A DNA stretch of 64,000 bases from Acanthopleura granulata (lineage: Eukaryota > Mollusca > Polyplacophora > Chitonida > Chitonidae), in assembly GCA_016165875.1 (NCBI GenBank), contig JABBOT010000002.1, positions 22,706,265-22,770,264 on the forward strand. The letters are read 5' to 3'. This document shows positions 13,096 through 26,580 of the stretch, piece after piece. The translations under genes were made by a program, and so were the position numbers. The notes beneath the pieces were generated by a model. The model made no database searches. It saw nothing but the letters and a program-made list of their open reading frames with translations, and had not been told where the DNA came from. Positions within the stretch are counted from its first letter, which is position 1; each line of letters starts with the position of its first letter.

Positions 13096-14204
13096 TCACC
13101 TAAATCAAAATTCTAAATGTAAAGGCAAGGGTTTGAATGTTTGATATTTTTAAAATGTTAATCCTGGAAGATTAAACTACTCGCCGTTAGAATCAGGCTT
13201 TAAATTTTCACCTACATGTAAGTGAAAAAATGGCTGTGTGGACTCCAGAATACTTGGCGCCAGATATTAGCATTTTGATTGTCTGTTAATCAGCCATATG
13301 AGTGACTCGCTTATAATGTGAAATCTGATCAAACTGATTTACCGGTCCAAAAACAAAAAGCCAAAAAGATAGCTAACCGGCGAGACTTTAGATGCTCAGA
13401 TCAGAAAACGGTGAAGCTGCTCACAGTAAAACACATGTGCTAAAACTAACAGGAATATTTACATGTACCCCTCCGTGATTTTCCTTTAATGAATTTAATA
13501 AATTATTGATGTAGCAGATTTGAAAAAGGTGTTCTGACTTCCTCCAAGGGTTACTCTTTCTGTAAATAGATTAAGCGACGAACTAAATCTCCTTTTGTGT
13601 AGCCTGTTTGTTGTCCATTTGTATGTTTTATTAAGTAAGAAAAACAAGTGAGTCGGTGTTAATGTCGTCATGGGTAGCTAACTCAGCCCGCTGTACACCA
13701 CAGAAAACACGACAGATAACCATTAGGTGATCTGTACGAGACAATTACATGTAGTGCAGGCGGTAATTTACCTTTGTATGAAGCTGAAGGTGCTCCTTAG
13801 CCAGCTTGTGCGGGACTCGACATCCACGAAAATGTCCTTCAGGCTATATGCAATTAGTCTGCCGAGGGCTAATTTGTGGATATATGTATACTTCACCCCT
13901 ATTGCTGGCGTTGTTTATGCTGAAAGTATAAGGGTAACCTACTTTATAAAGTTTCAATCATGAGGCTGACTGAAACCGCTGCCTAATACCACTGTGGGCA
14001 GATATAAGTAGATATCTGTAAGCAGATTGAATATCTGTTAAATATCAGATTGTTCACCTGACGCTATTTTGTAAGTAAAGTCGGCGTCCTGTCAGGAATT
14101 GTATAGCAATACCCGACCTGATGCCTCCGCTTTGACTGTTTAGGAGGCAAAACGTGGTCTTTCACCAATATGGTGTGCATATATGTTGCTTACATGTGGA
14201 AAGG
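13096..14204. other. No gene seen
   Basis: Nothing recognised apart from possible decayed SINE sequence just before 14205. Confidence 0.5.
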
Positions 14205-14320
14205 ATTGTCAGTAACTTGCCAAAAGTCGATCGTTTACCCCGGGTTATCCCGGAAGCTCCGTTTTTTCACCCATACAACTGACCGCCATAGTATAACTGA
14301 AAAATTCCCGAGGATATGGC
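14205..14320 (+). mobile_element. Diverged SINE type B fragment
   Basis: Begins TTGTCAGTAACTTGCCAAAA, then TTTACCCCGGG and a degraded form of the shared 3' module (ACTGACCGCC, then a decayed ATAACTGAAAAATTCCCGAG). This middle segment differs from type A. It lacks a clear A-rich tail and target-site duplication. Confidence 0.6.
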
Positions 14321-14705
14321 TTTCTAAGCAGCAATGAGTTAAGTAAAACTGTATACAACACCATACGTCTACCCTAATGCCGACAATCCACATCGGCGGT
14401 TGAACGGCTAATTTTAAGACAAACTTTAACACCGAGTCATATGATGTTGGTATCTTCTGAAGCAGCACAGTCTCAATGTTCACCTCTGCCTCACTGGAAA
14501 GTCTTATTCAGTAAACATATGTTTCAAAAATTTAGGTCTCGAAACGGACGTTCGTATAAAAGCTGTCAACTAAGGTTGGTGTTCTGGGGCAACATTTTTC
14601 AGGCGTACGAATTAAATCAGAACCCAAATCGGTTATCTAGTCGTCATTAATCAAATTATGTACCCGAGATATGCTTTGATTGCCACTGCTCATATATTCA
14701 ACATG

Positions 14706-14915
14706 ACCCGAAGCCTCCCGCCAATGCGGTCGCTGTGAGTTCAAGTCCAGCTCATGCTGGCTTCCTCTCCGGCCGTACGTGGGAAGGTCTGCCAGCAAGT
14801 TGCGGAAGGTCGTGGGTTTCCCCCGGGCTCTACCTGGTTTCTTCCCACCATAATGCTGGCCGCCATCGTATAAGTGAAATATTCTTGAGTACGGCGTACA
14901 ACACCGATCAAATAA
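14706..14915 (+). mobile_element. SINE type A, 5'-truncated, young
   Basis: About 210 bp starting downstream of box A but keeping the box B-like GAGTTCAAGTCC, the full body and 3' module. Flanked by perfect 14-bp direct repeats ATATATTCAACATG at 14692-14705 and 14916-14929, so a recent insertion made by target-primed reverse transcription with incomplete first-strand synthesis. Confidence 0.9.
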
Positions 14916-15391
14916 ATATATTCAACATGGCGATCTAATTTAACACAATGAATAATAGGCCCAGGATTACAATCCAGGATTGCAATCGTGCATCTGGTCA
15001 ACCCGGGAAGGGATCTCAAAGTTATAAATATACTGTAAGTATGAAAATGCAATTTCAAGTACTGAAGTCAGGTCTTGTAACATTTTCCTCTACTGACTTG
15101 TCGCTTACTAGATCTGATCTTACTCAAAAAGATTACAGTTCCCTAGGATGAATATTTGTGGATTTTGTGTGATGGATTCGTCACCCATGCAGCAGGTAGA
15201 CAGAAGGTCAAGTGAGCCTTTCTGAAGTATCCGTAAGCCCAATGGTTTATAAATGATGTTGTGAGAGGACTGGAAACAGATATATTTAATGGTGATGCAT
15301 ACATTGGTAGTGAACACCTTTATGGCTGTGTTTGAAAATACGCTTACTGTAATGCTAATGTCTTGGTTTTATTCTCTGTGTGTTCGATTGG

Positions 15392-15458
15392 TAAATACGA
15401 TCAATGTTATGTATTGTTTTTTTTGGTCATTACGACCAATGTTATGTACTGTTTTTAA
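15392..15458. repeat. 35-bp tandem duplication
   Basis: ACGATCAATGTTATGTATTG at 15397 and ACGACCAATGTTATGTACTG at 15432, each followed by a T run. Two units, a few differences. Confidence 0.7.
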
Positions 15459-15762
15459 TTATCTCAGCTTCATTCACAAAAGGGACTTAGCTGAGCTTGA
15501 AAAAAAATTTCATGTTTTATTTCAATAGATAGAATAAGCAGTTGTTTGTGGAAGTGGAAAGAGCATAGCTCTGTTTGAATCAAACTAATGTGAAATGTAG
15601 TAGTATGACTAATGACGCGTTTCCAATCCAGATTTCGAACAGCATCGCAACAAATACCTCGATTGCAGGAAGACTGTCTGAATTAGAAAATTCATAGTAT
15701 TGATTGTGTGGCCATACTTGAATTCTGTTCCGGTTCGGACATGGTATAATATTCCCATCCGC

Positions 15763-15783
15763 TGAAGGAGAGCTTCTCCTTCA
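15763..15783. repeat. Perfect 9-bp stem hairpin
   Basis: TGAAGGAGA-GCT-TCTCCTTCA. Isolated, no T run after it and no gene nearby; may be chance. Confidence 0.5.
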
Positions 15784-18700
15784 ACAGAAAATGGGACAAC
15801 CAGATATTGTAGTGATCTGTGTAACCCAGCCTGGATAGACATCTTATTGCCAAATTAGAACTGCTCATTTCATTCCAAACGCATGCCTAACAAATGATTT
15901 TAGTTTTTGGGGAGTTGATTACAAACTAATTTTCGCTGGCAGTTATGATTAAAAGCATTGAAACTAAATGATTTGATTTTATAAGCGAAAATGGCACTGT
16001 TTTTTGTGAGATTTATTACAAGATGCTATCAATTATGATTACACTCTTACTTGTGAATCAACGTTTTTGTGTAAATCAGGGATTCCAGCAGCTTAACCTA
16101 AGATTGCTATGGTAATGGCTGAATAATAAAGTTGACTTGCCAGTAAGAGCAATATCATAAGTTTACAAATCACTATTTTCGCGGGCCAGGGCTTGAAATA
16201 TATTGTCAGGGCAGATTTCTCCTAGTAGATAATTCATCATCTTGCCCCGTTCGGTTGTTCGTTCTCCTTGTTACAGGCGCCTCGGTTTAACATTTACTTC
16301 ACGAATGGAATGTGTCTTGGATGCTGACCATTGTATGTCGTCTCTAAATAAAACAGATTTACAGTGCATGGAAGAGAAGATAATTTGTAAAGGTGAACTC
16401 CGAATTGTTAAAAGATCACGTAGACATGCTGTGAAAAGGCCTTTGTGTTGATGACACGATCGTGATGGGAAGTCGGCCATTGTGAGGTCAAACTCAATGA
16501 CAGACAAGCCCGTTCTATTTGTTCTATTTAAAAACGAAAGGACTTTTCCACATCAATAATTGAATTATCCAGACTGAATGGTAAGTTCTTCCTGTTCTAT
16601 AATCACTGTCAATATAAAATGGATTTCAAATACCATAATACTACAAACATTATAGTAACAACAACGACAAGAAAACATTTGTGTCCAAACCTTAATTAAA
16701 AAGAAAACAAGGATCCGCTGTTCTGTTAGTGGGTAAAGCAGGCTAAACTTCATCACAAAACGACTTACCATTTTTTTTCCCATTTTTATAATCACTTTAT
16801 GTACTTTGTGCTCCTTACTGGAGGCAAGATTGCCTTTTGTACGAGATTTATGTTATGTTATGTCAAATTGGATAAGGTTCAATTGGATTCAAATCAGCGT
16901 TAAATATTTCTGTATTAAATGATATTTTGTGCTTCCGCGGGTTTAAACCCATTGAATCAAAGTAATGAAACCAAGTGCACGCTCTAAGCAACTTCGAATT
17001 TTGTCTTCTTTATTTTGTGGCGAAGGACCTAAGTCTTCGTTATTGTTATGAAGTTGGAATGTCCTTGAGGGTTCGTTCACGGATGACTTCTTTGGAATCT
17101 TTAGAATCACACACGCAGCGGTTCGTTCAGCGACTTGACCTCTTTCTGGGAATAATACAAACTTTACATAACATATAAGCGACTTAAAGGTGTCACTGTA
17201 TTATCCAATGGGCCGTGTTTGCTGGGGTGCGATCGTCCAATCCTATTTCGACTACTCTGCGTTGGGCATCTGCTGGTGACTGGAACATATCTAAGCTCGA
17301 GGCTCAACATTAATGGTAAGTCCCCGTGGCGAGGAAAGGTTTGTCTGTGGTAAAATCGGATCGTTTATGTTAATCGGCTATTCTGATAGAGCCAGTTTGG
17401 TGTTAATGTCTTAATCTATGAATGAATGGCGCGATCTCTCTCTTCGTTTCATTCAGGTATGGCTTAAGCTCTTCCTAGTTTATTGGCATTAGCTCGGTTT
17501 CATATTGGTTGGTGTGAATAGACTTCTGATAATAGTCATATCAGGCTGTTCACACATCGTGCCAAAGCCACTTGAATTGTTGTGTTCTCCCGTAAACACT
17601 GCTGCTCTGGAGTAGAACTACAACATAATCCTGAAATGTGAGGATTAGAACCAGTTCGACTACATTGGTTTTCTCAAATATTTTATTTTTCAGATATAGG
17701 TGAATAGGGGTTCATTAATATCCGCATAATCAGGCATATGGCATCATATCAGGCATAGTGTGACGTCATGTTATGCATTATCCCGCAGCAGACTAAATGC
17801 TCTGCTTTTGATTGGACAGTAATTGCAACGTGATAGACTCCGTACCCTGCAGCAGATACTATATGCATCTGATGACACAACAGTAGAGAGAACGTCACAA
17901 AGGAATGTTGAATGAACATTGTCAATAACGTTATGACGTCAAAATCCCCAGATCACTGCTTGGTAAAGCTCCTCGACGCAACGGGAAATTACTATAGGAG
18001 CTTCTTCTGTTTTTCAACAAGCAAATTTTCAGTGTAGTTTTTCGGATCTTTCGTGGAAAGAATTTTCGTGAAAGGATACGAAACAATGTGGGGTCAATAA
18101 GCCTCATATAGCTTCGTATCCTTTCACTCGGTAACAATGGAACTGATATACTGTGACGTAGTATGCAACGCTTTCGCATAAGGTTTCACACACTGATGAA
18201 AGGAAATTACCTGGTGTGAAGTTAAAGATACTTAAAATTGTTCGTGATAAAATATATCCTGGAAAGATGCGCTACAATGCAACTTTAATTTCGAATACTC
18301 GATTTCAATTTTCACTGCATGTAACAATAAGTACTTCTCCATTTCATCACTCAGTATTCTATACTGACCAAGCCGTAATTGGCGCTGACACTCAGGTGAC
18401 CTACCTGGTTTGTGCCAGTGCTGGATGCCATTACTGCGCTTTCAATTCATGATCTTCTAATGTTATTAACATGCATTTCCCTATTAGCCTGAAGTCAGGC
18501 TGCTTGTAGGCTTAAAAAAAACGTCACATCCTAGTTCCAATGACAGTAATAGTAACCGTTTTATCGAAGTGTACAAATCCAGCGATTCCTTTAAGGAAAA
18601 GTCACCTGTTATTTGTAGTTAATTTTTGCTAACCGCAAAAAGTCTTAAATTGGGTTTGATAATTCATTTTGTAAAGCCGGCTGTTAGGTTCGACTACCCG

Positions 18701-19149
18701 AATGTTCCTAATTAAATGACATGTAATCGATGAATACAGTTTACAAAATGACAGCTTAATTTAGATGTTTCTTCTTGAATACGAGGGGAATTTGGGCTTT
18801 CCATTTTCATCTATTCTCCAAGTAAAATTTTATCTTTTCCCACAATTTCTCCCTCACCAGTCTTCTAACTTGTTTGATCTAGGTTCTTTTTCTTTTCGTT
18901 TTCAAACGTTCATCAACTTGTCATGTTAATCACATTACCCAATCGATCGTCATTTTGGGTTCACCTTTTTGTCCTATGGTTTAATGCTAACATTTTTTCT
19001 GGTGTAATTTTTATTACTTTGTCCATTTCAAATGAAACGAAGCCAACTCCAGATTTACTTGTACAAGGCCCCAGTTTTTATATGACTTATATTGGCAAAT
19101 AGCCTGAAACTTAGTCCTCTAGTTCTTGTCCTGGTATTCATCCAGTGAA

Positions 19150-22100
19150 TACAGATTCTGGACCAGGTTCGTTCATCATGTGGCTGATGATTCTTGACCA
19201 GGTATGTGCGTCGTGCGGCTGACGATTCCTCACCAGGTATGTTCATGATGTGGCTGGCGATTCTTGACCAGGTAGGTTCATCATGTGGCTCATGATTCTT
19301 GATCAGGTATGTGCATGATGTGGCTGACGATTCTTGAGCAGTTATGCTCATCATCTGACATGACCAGGATTGCTCGGCATGTGGCTGATGAATCCTCACC
19401 ACGTATGTTCATCATGTGACTGATGATTCTTGACCAGGTATGTTCATCATGTGGCTGACGGTTTATGACAAGATGTGTGTATCAATTGCCTGACGATGTC
19501 TGCCCAGGTATGTTGATCATGCGGCTGACGATTCTTGACAAGGTATGCTCATCACGTGGCTGATGATTTTTGAGCAGGTATGTGAACGATGTGGCTGATG
19601 ATTCTGGACCGGGTATGAACATTATGCGGCACATGATTCTCAACCAGGAGCGTTCATCATGTTGCGGACCATTTTTACCCATTTATGTTCATCACGTATG
19701 ATCAGGTATGTGTATCATCTGACTGATGATTCTAGACCAGGTATGCTCATCATGTGGCTGACGATTCTTGATCAGGTATGGGTATCATCTGACTGACGAT
19801 TCTAGACCACGTATGCTCATCATGTGGTTGATGATTCTTGACCAAGTATGTTCATCATGTCCCTGACAATTCTTGATCAGGTATGTTCATCATGTGGTTA
19901 ATGATTATTTAACAGGTATGTTCATCCGATGACTAACGATTCTTGACTTCATGATGTGTCTGATGATTCCTGACCAGGTATGTTCCTGATGTGGCTGTTG
20001 ATTATTGACCAGGTATGTGTATGGTGTGGCTAATGATTCTTCACCAGATATGTGCATAACGTGGCTGAACATTCTTGACCAGGTATGCTTATGATGTTGC
20101 TGATAATTCTTGACAAGGTATGTTAATCATGTGACTGACAATTCTTGACCACGCACGTTCATCATGTAGCTGACGATTCTTGACCAGGTATGTGCATCAT
20201 GTGGCTGATGACTCTTGACCAGGTATGTGCATCATGTGGCTGATGACTCTTGACCAGGTATGTACATCATGTGTCTGATGATTCTTGATCAGGTATGTGC
20301 ATCATGTGTCTGATGATTCTTGATCAGGTATGCTCATCATGTGTCTGATGATTCTTGATCAGGTATGCTCATCATGTGTCTGATGATTCTTGACCAGGTT
20401 TGCTCATCATGTGTCTGATGACTCTTGACCAGGTAAGTGCATCATGTGTCTGGTGATTCTTGATCAGGTATGTTCATCATGTGTCCGATGATTCTTGACC
20501 AGGTAAGTGCATCATGTGTCTGGTGATTCTTGATCAGGTATGCTCATCATGTGTCCGATGATTCTTGACCAGGTAAGTGCATCATGTGTCTGATGATTCT
20601 TGACGAGGTATTTGCATCATGCGGCAGAAAATTACTGACCAGGTTTGTTCATCATGTGGGTGACGATTTATGACAAGGTATGTTAATCACGAGGCTGATG
20701 ATTCTTGACCAGGTTTGTACATGATGTGGCTGTCCATTCTTGGCTACGTATGTACATCATAAGGCTGATGATTCTTGACCAGGTGTGTGCACAATGTGGC
20801 TGACGATTCTTGAGCAGGTATGCTCAGCATGTGGCTGATTTCTGACCACGGATGTTCATGATGCTGCTGACGATTCTTGACAAGGTACGTGTAACATTTG
20901 ACTGAGAATTCATGACTAGGTATGTGCATGATCTGGGTGACGATTCTTGACCAGGTATGTTCATCATGCTGCTGATTATTCTTGACCAGGTATGTGCATC
21001 ACGTGGATGTCGATTGCTGAGCAGGTATGTGCATGATGCGGCTGAAGATTAATGACCAGGTATGTTCATCATGTGTCTGACCTACATTTTTGTCTTTGTG
21101 TACATGAGCTTCACTGGAATTCAGTAGCCTGTTGTAGAGTCATCTGTGTTTATCAGTTTCGTGTCATTGTAAATACAGCGTACATTCTGGAAAGGTGTAC
21201 CCATGTTGTAAACTTGATAACGACCAATCTCTCTTTTATTTACGATATTTTCTAAATACGAGCGAAGAAGTTGTAAAGCTCTCTGGTTTGAGAGCAGTCA
21301 TATTTACTCTCGTACACCTTGAAGGATTTTGTGGGATTTGGAAATATCGGTTTGATGCCACTCGACATACGTCAATTTGTTCTCCATTTTTCAGTGCCAC
21401 TTGCTATTTTGCTTGAGACGTTATTTTGGAGCTTGTATCGCGCATTGTCTCTTTGTGCGATTATGAACATTTCATCCCACTGTACGCTGAAAGGGACTTT
21501 GTGTGTATTTCCGACTAGTGAAACATACATCGTCAGCTCGGCGTCAAGGACTCTATTGTCAACCCATCTGCTCAGGAAAGTTGCACCTTGCCGAGGAGTT
21601 GGATATATAACACAGCAGCAACGTACCCCTTTCTGTTTTTTACTTACAGGACTTCCCTTTGGAAGCCAGAATATTCCATCCGGATTTGGACACTGTCACC
21701 AGTAAGAAAGTATATATTTTTGTAATTATTTGTAATGTTTTGTATATTATTGTCAGTTGTACAATTTTGTTCAAATATATGCATTGAACTTATTCAAGCG
21801 ACTTCGTGTTTCTTTGGTTGATCTTGTGTAAGGCCTATCGCTGACTGAGAGTTGAACAAGCCATTTGCTTATCATTGTTCCTCTCCGATGGTAGTGCCCT
21901 TACACACTAGTGACTAACGATTTTCGAGCAGGCATGTTTATTAAGTTGCTGATGATTCTTTAGCAGGTATGTTCATCATGTGGCTAATGATTCTTGAGCA
22001 GGTATGTTCATCTTTTGGCTGACGGTTCTTGACCAGGTATGTTCATCATGTGGCTAATGGTTATTTAACAGGTATGTTCATCCGATGACTAACGATTCTT

Positions 22101-22160
22101 GATTAAGTATGTTCATCGTGTGGTTGATGATTCTTGACAAGGTATGCACAATTCCTGACC
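19150..22160. repeat. 35-bp minisatellite, about 60 units, interrupted
   Basis: Tandem array with a 35-base unit of the form CTGATGATTCTTGACCAGGT followed by ATGTTCATCATGTGG. Roughly 2.2 kb of repeat excluding the insertion at 21074-21904. Units vary in the TGTTC/TGTGC/TGCTC and GGCTG/GTCTG positions. Between about 20430 and 20600 the units alternate to give a 70-bp higher-order repeat. Reading frames through the array are products of the repeat, not genes. Confidence 0.93.
21074..21904 (-). mobile_element. Dispersed TGT...ACA element, copy 3, inside minisatellite
   Basis: About 830 bp, ending CCGATGGTAGTGCCCTTACA. It lies within the 35-bp minisatellite, which resumes on the other side. About 20 bases of the end seen in copy 2 are missing. 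A stretch near 21600-21655 has no counterpart in copies 1 and 2. A 128-codon frame here lacks an ATG start and is not conserved. Confidence 0.62.
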
Positions 22161-22394
22161 TACTGGCCATGCAAACAGACCGATTGCCTGTCTTATATGG
22201 CCAGCAATTTCTGGCCGATCCTCCTGTGGCTAGCAATTCCAGACCGATTGGCTGTGCCGTGATTGCTAATTGTTGTGTACCCTAAATTAGGAACGTGTCT
22301 TAAGACGCATAGATTTACACAACCCCGAGCATATATCCCGCACGTTAAGTCTGGCTGTTTCAGAAGGAATGGACTATGCCGATCTGTTTTATGG

Positions 22395-22452
22395 CCTGAG
22401 AGAAACCCGGGTGCCCGGGGTAAATAACTGACCTTGACAAAGTTGTCCACGT
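22395..22452 (-). mobile_element. SINE type B fragment
   Basis: On the minus strand reads as a type B middle: CAAGGTCAGTTATTTACCCC then GGGCACCCGGGTTTCTCTC. Short and isolated from head and tail. Confidence 0.5.
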
Positions 22453-25400
22453 GTAATGTACATGTAAATATCGTCACGCAGTATTCATAGAAGACATGTG
22501 ATTTCCAGCGAAAATTAAGGCCACGCCACAGGAGCGTCGTCGACCGCCTATTGTCAGCAATGTCCCACGAACTCTAAGAGATTGGAAATCGACAGATTCC
22601 CTGTCCCAAGTCTTTACTGAACTGGCATCTCTTGTGTTCCAGCGATTAAAAGGCATGCGTCATAATTACCAGCCATCAAGCGCTCCCTTATGCCATATAT
22701 AAACTCTCAGTTGGTACCAAAAGTGCCTTTGCTCGATACTTTTGGTACAAATTTAATTCTAAAATTATTAGGATCCGATGAATACAGACAAGGAAAAATT
22801 GTTTAAGCCTTATTACTCCTGTTTCTTTTCTGATCAACAATATTGATGTGGTGACATTGAAATATTGTAATCAATCTTTTGACCACTCAGGATATAAAAG
22901 TTCGATACCGTTTAATTATTCTATTCGCCGTGTTGTGCATTTGCCGGTTATAAACATGGAGAGACCAGACTGGCTCCAGTGAAAAGGCCTGTTACGTTAA
23001 AAATGTTAACTTGTAAGGTCTCCATCTTCAGCTGTCAATTTATCGACAGTTCAAATAGATCTGTTGACGCCATTAACGAAGTCAACACGTCTGAAACGCG
23101 GAATGGTTTCCGACACGCTAATGAGGGAAAACCTCGTCTGGGACTTGCCTGAGCACGTTGATTTCCTTTTGGTGACGACAACTTAGTTCCAATATCTAAC
23201 GTGATCAAATTGAAAGGATTTAAATAAACAGGCGTCTGTCATGTGATGACCAATCGGATAAAGAAACTAAGACATTCTAAAAACTTTACTCTTACTAATT
23301 TCCCCGTCTCTCATGCTTCAAATAACACCGTCACCTTGAGCTGTCAATCAGTATCGATATCAGTCCCCCATGGGCTATGGAACGTTTGAGGTTTGCAGTC
23401 CCTGATGTAAGGATGTTGTCGACGTGTACTTTTCATTAAGTCGGCCACAATTTAAACAGCTGGATCAAGTCTACCAAGTCCTTGTTTTCTTTGTCTAAAT
23501 AAAAACTGCCAACCGTTAATCCATCAGTAAAGCCGCACTATTTATAACGTGTCCAAGATTACCTATACAGCTGGAGAATAACTGGTTTTTATATATAGCA
23601 ACTCTGGCAGTTTTCCGGATATGAAGTCACAGAGACTCCTGGGTGTCCGTCATCTAGTCCAAGCGACTTTCTGACGACGGGGAGAATGGTAATCTGCTTC
23701 ATTGAGATGGCCGCATAAGTTGGTTAGTTTAATTGGGCTTTCTTACGGGTGAGTTGAGTGTTCCCTCCACCGTGGAAGCTTTTACCAACCCGGAAGGTGA
23801 TCCATTATAGCACCAGCTAAAACCGCCCGGAGGCTACGTCGCAATGAAAAGGATTATCTCCAAACTCACACACCTATTGGCCAACATAAAACCTATTTAA
23901 ATATCTTGGTCATGAAATTTTTTACTAAATATCAATTTTTAAGGCAAGAAACAAGATACAACAGAAGTCAGAAGTTGTAGTTGAAAGATATCCCATCTTT
24001 TGGACGAGACACACATATTATCTTGGATAAACACGCTTTGCGTTTTAGAATTTAAAACTGTCCATCTGGTACAAAGTGTAGTACCTAAAAGGATAAACAC
24101 GTGGGACAACAGATGACTACTTACGGAATCTGCCGTACTCATATTGCCTTGACAACTAGGTTTATTGAAAATAAGACGGAAAGTAAGCAGCATCACGCCA
24201 AGAAAAACTCTTTATTATGAAAATTGCCCAAGTATAACAGACACGGAATTCGCGCAAGTTGATTAAAAATCTAAAAATGTAACTGCTGTACCGGTAAACT
24301 ACTATCTAATTTTAAGAGCCGAAGAACAGTGATGCAAGTTATATTTTTGTACGTTGCCTAAATCTGAAGGTTACAATGTCTGAGATTTACTGCTTGTGTA
24401 ATGACACTGTTTTATTTCACTATGTCACGTGACCTATTAAACTAACGCTTCTTGGCATTTACACTCTCCTACAAAGGCATCTGCAGAGAAGAGTGCACCA
24501 CTGTCCACTTTAGTTTTCTGTAAGAAGTTGGCTCACAGCGGACTTGTGTCAGAACAACAGAAAAACAAAGTTGTTAATTCCTCAATTAATGCTACCTGGT
24601 TTTTGCAGTGGTAGAAAAATGCATGCGTTCTCCGTGTGAGAAACTGTTATGTCAATATTTAATTTAAGGTGTTTTAATTTTTTAAGCCTAACGATCATTA
24701 ACTATCCTCAATCTGAGATTGATGAATTGGAAAGTAAGGCAGAAAAAAGCATGGCAAACGATGAATTGCTAGCACGTGATTTAATTTCTCCGGATGAAGT
24801 GAATCCTTACACTGCGTTTATCTGACCTGATTGATTCAACAAGTTGGACGCAGGCTAGATTAACTCGGACAAAACGTCGCTAATAACTCACACTAATTCT
24901 GTGTTAGATCCCGTGAATCTTTGTAAACGTACGGCAACATCTTTGCTTTACATCAGCGAGTGTCTGAAATAAATATTCGACAATATCAAAGAATGACATG
25001 ACAAGATCTGGTCTGATGGAGTCGAAAGAATGTCGATTTTCTTGTGAGTAAAACATTTGATTTATGACCGCAGAAGTTTCCATTTTCCTGTGTTATGTTA
25101 TAAAACTTCCCTTTGAAAGGCTTCAATCCCGTAAAATATCCCATTGTTTGTTTAGGTAAAAGTGCCAATAACACCTAAATATCATTGGATTAACCAGTGA
25201 ATACTGATTTGTCGTCAGAGATACGGGGTTTCCTTTAATAGGATGCATATTTGCGGGCTCCCAAGCTGGTGATGGGTAGACTGGAACTGACAGCCTTCGT
25301 CTTATCACAGTCCCATAGATAACACTGTTATGGACCCCAGCACTTACCGACCACTAACAGTATAAACGCCTACCGCTTCAACCGAAATAGCATGCCTGAT

Positions 25401-26427
25401 TATAATGATTTGTACATTGTCCAGCGATGAAAGGCTAAAATTAGTTTCAAGGCATACACAAGAGTGACAAGGTGGAATTGTCGTAGTACAGTAGAGACTG
25501 GTGAACTACTATTTGCGAAATAGTTCCAGACAGCGAACTGGTACAAAATACTCTAGTTAAGACTGTCATGCTTGCCAGACCAGTACACAGAGCCCAAGCT
25601 CTAGCTCGGTGTACAAGAATCCTTGTTTTTATCACACTAACTCCGGTATTTCTGCGAGGGTTTTGAACACTACAATTGCTTTAGTGGCAAAACACCCCAA
25701 ATCCAAGGAACACGTGATCTGTGTATGGTTCACATATTATTTCATAAGGTCATTATGGCCTTTATATATTTATTTATTATGACTTAAGAACAACTGGTAG
25801 CTTGTTGCCATTTATCCGCAATTTTACGAAAATTTTATGACAGTATATTGGTAGCCATTCGTCAGATGAGCCTTTAGATGAGCTGTAGGCCCTATTCTCT
25901 CACAATAACTGACGCAACATTCAAATGCTTTGAAACCAGAAGAACAGAAGCATCTCGTGTAGCAACCTGAGCGAGTGATAAGAAACAGGTCAATTATTTG
26001 AAAATAGCTTTCTTGTCGCCCGTGGACTTGATTATGGATTCATAGGAGACATTAATATAGAAAAGGGTCAATCTAATAGCATTTGTCAACAATGAATTAC
26101 ATCCCAAGTCTAAATTGCTGGACCAATATCTAAAATAATAAGGTCCCACAAAAATCATCAATGACTTAGTAAGCAAGGGGCTGTGTGAAGAGAAGTCCAC
26201 AGTTTTCAATGAAACTCGTGAGGAATGTTCCTGGTGAGTAAATTTAATCAGTATCCACAGTGTGTATGATGCCAGTTTATAAGTTGTTGTCAATCAAACC
26301 ATGCATCTCAGTTGTGTTTTGGGAATATATACCTAACGCAGAGATTATATTCAACGCGCAATATATACTTCACGTACCACAGGGTTAAGCTGAATTAGAC
26401 ATAATTATGAAACAGAGTGCCAAAGAT
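22453..26427. other. No gene seen
   Basis: Short antisense frames without family resemblance. Just before it, 22165-22265 has a degenerate duplication around GACCGATTGGCTGTG. Confidence 0.55.
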
Positions 26428-26580
26428 TCTGAGCACTCTAGGTTCTGGAAGAGGTATATGAGATTCTGAAGACTCTGTCTCGGTTTCTAGGTTCTAAAAA
26501 GAGATATATATGATTTCGAAGACTCTGTCTCGGTTTCTAGGTTCTTAAAAAGAGACATTATAAGGTTCTGAACACTCTAT
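26428..26580. repeat. 50-bp tandem repeat, about three units
   Basis: GACTCTGTCTCGGTTTCTAG occurs at 26471 and 26521 (period 50), with a more diverged first unit before it and a partial one after (GAACACTCTATCTC). Confidence 0.8.

Larger units (their letters stand above)
14930..19149. other. No gene seen
   Basis: Contains the small duplication at 15392 and the hairpin at 15763. Short frames only, none convincing. Confidence 0.55.

Noticed and set aside
19055..20929. Antisense frames with repeated HQPHDE/WSRI motifs
   Set aside because: They are translations of the 35-bp minisatellite; frames shift because 35 is not a multiple of three.
21319..21705. 128-codon frame in the TGT...ACA element
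   Set aside because: Non-ATG start, not conserved in the other two copies, and no family resemblance.
19150..22160. CRISPR array
   Set aside because: Units are directly tandem with no unique spacers, and the window is eukaryotic.
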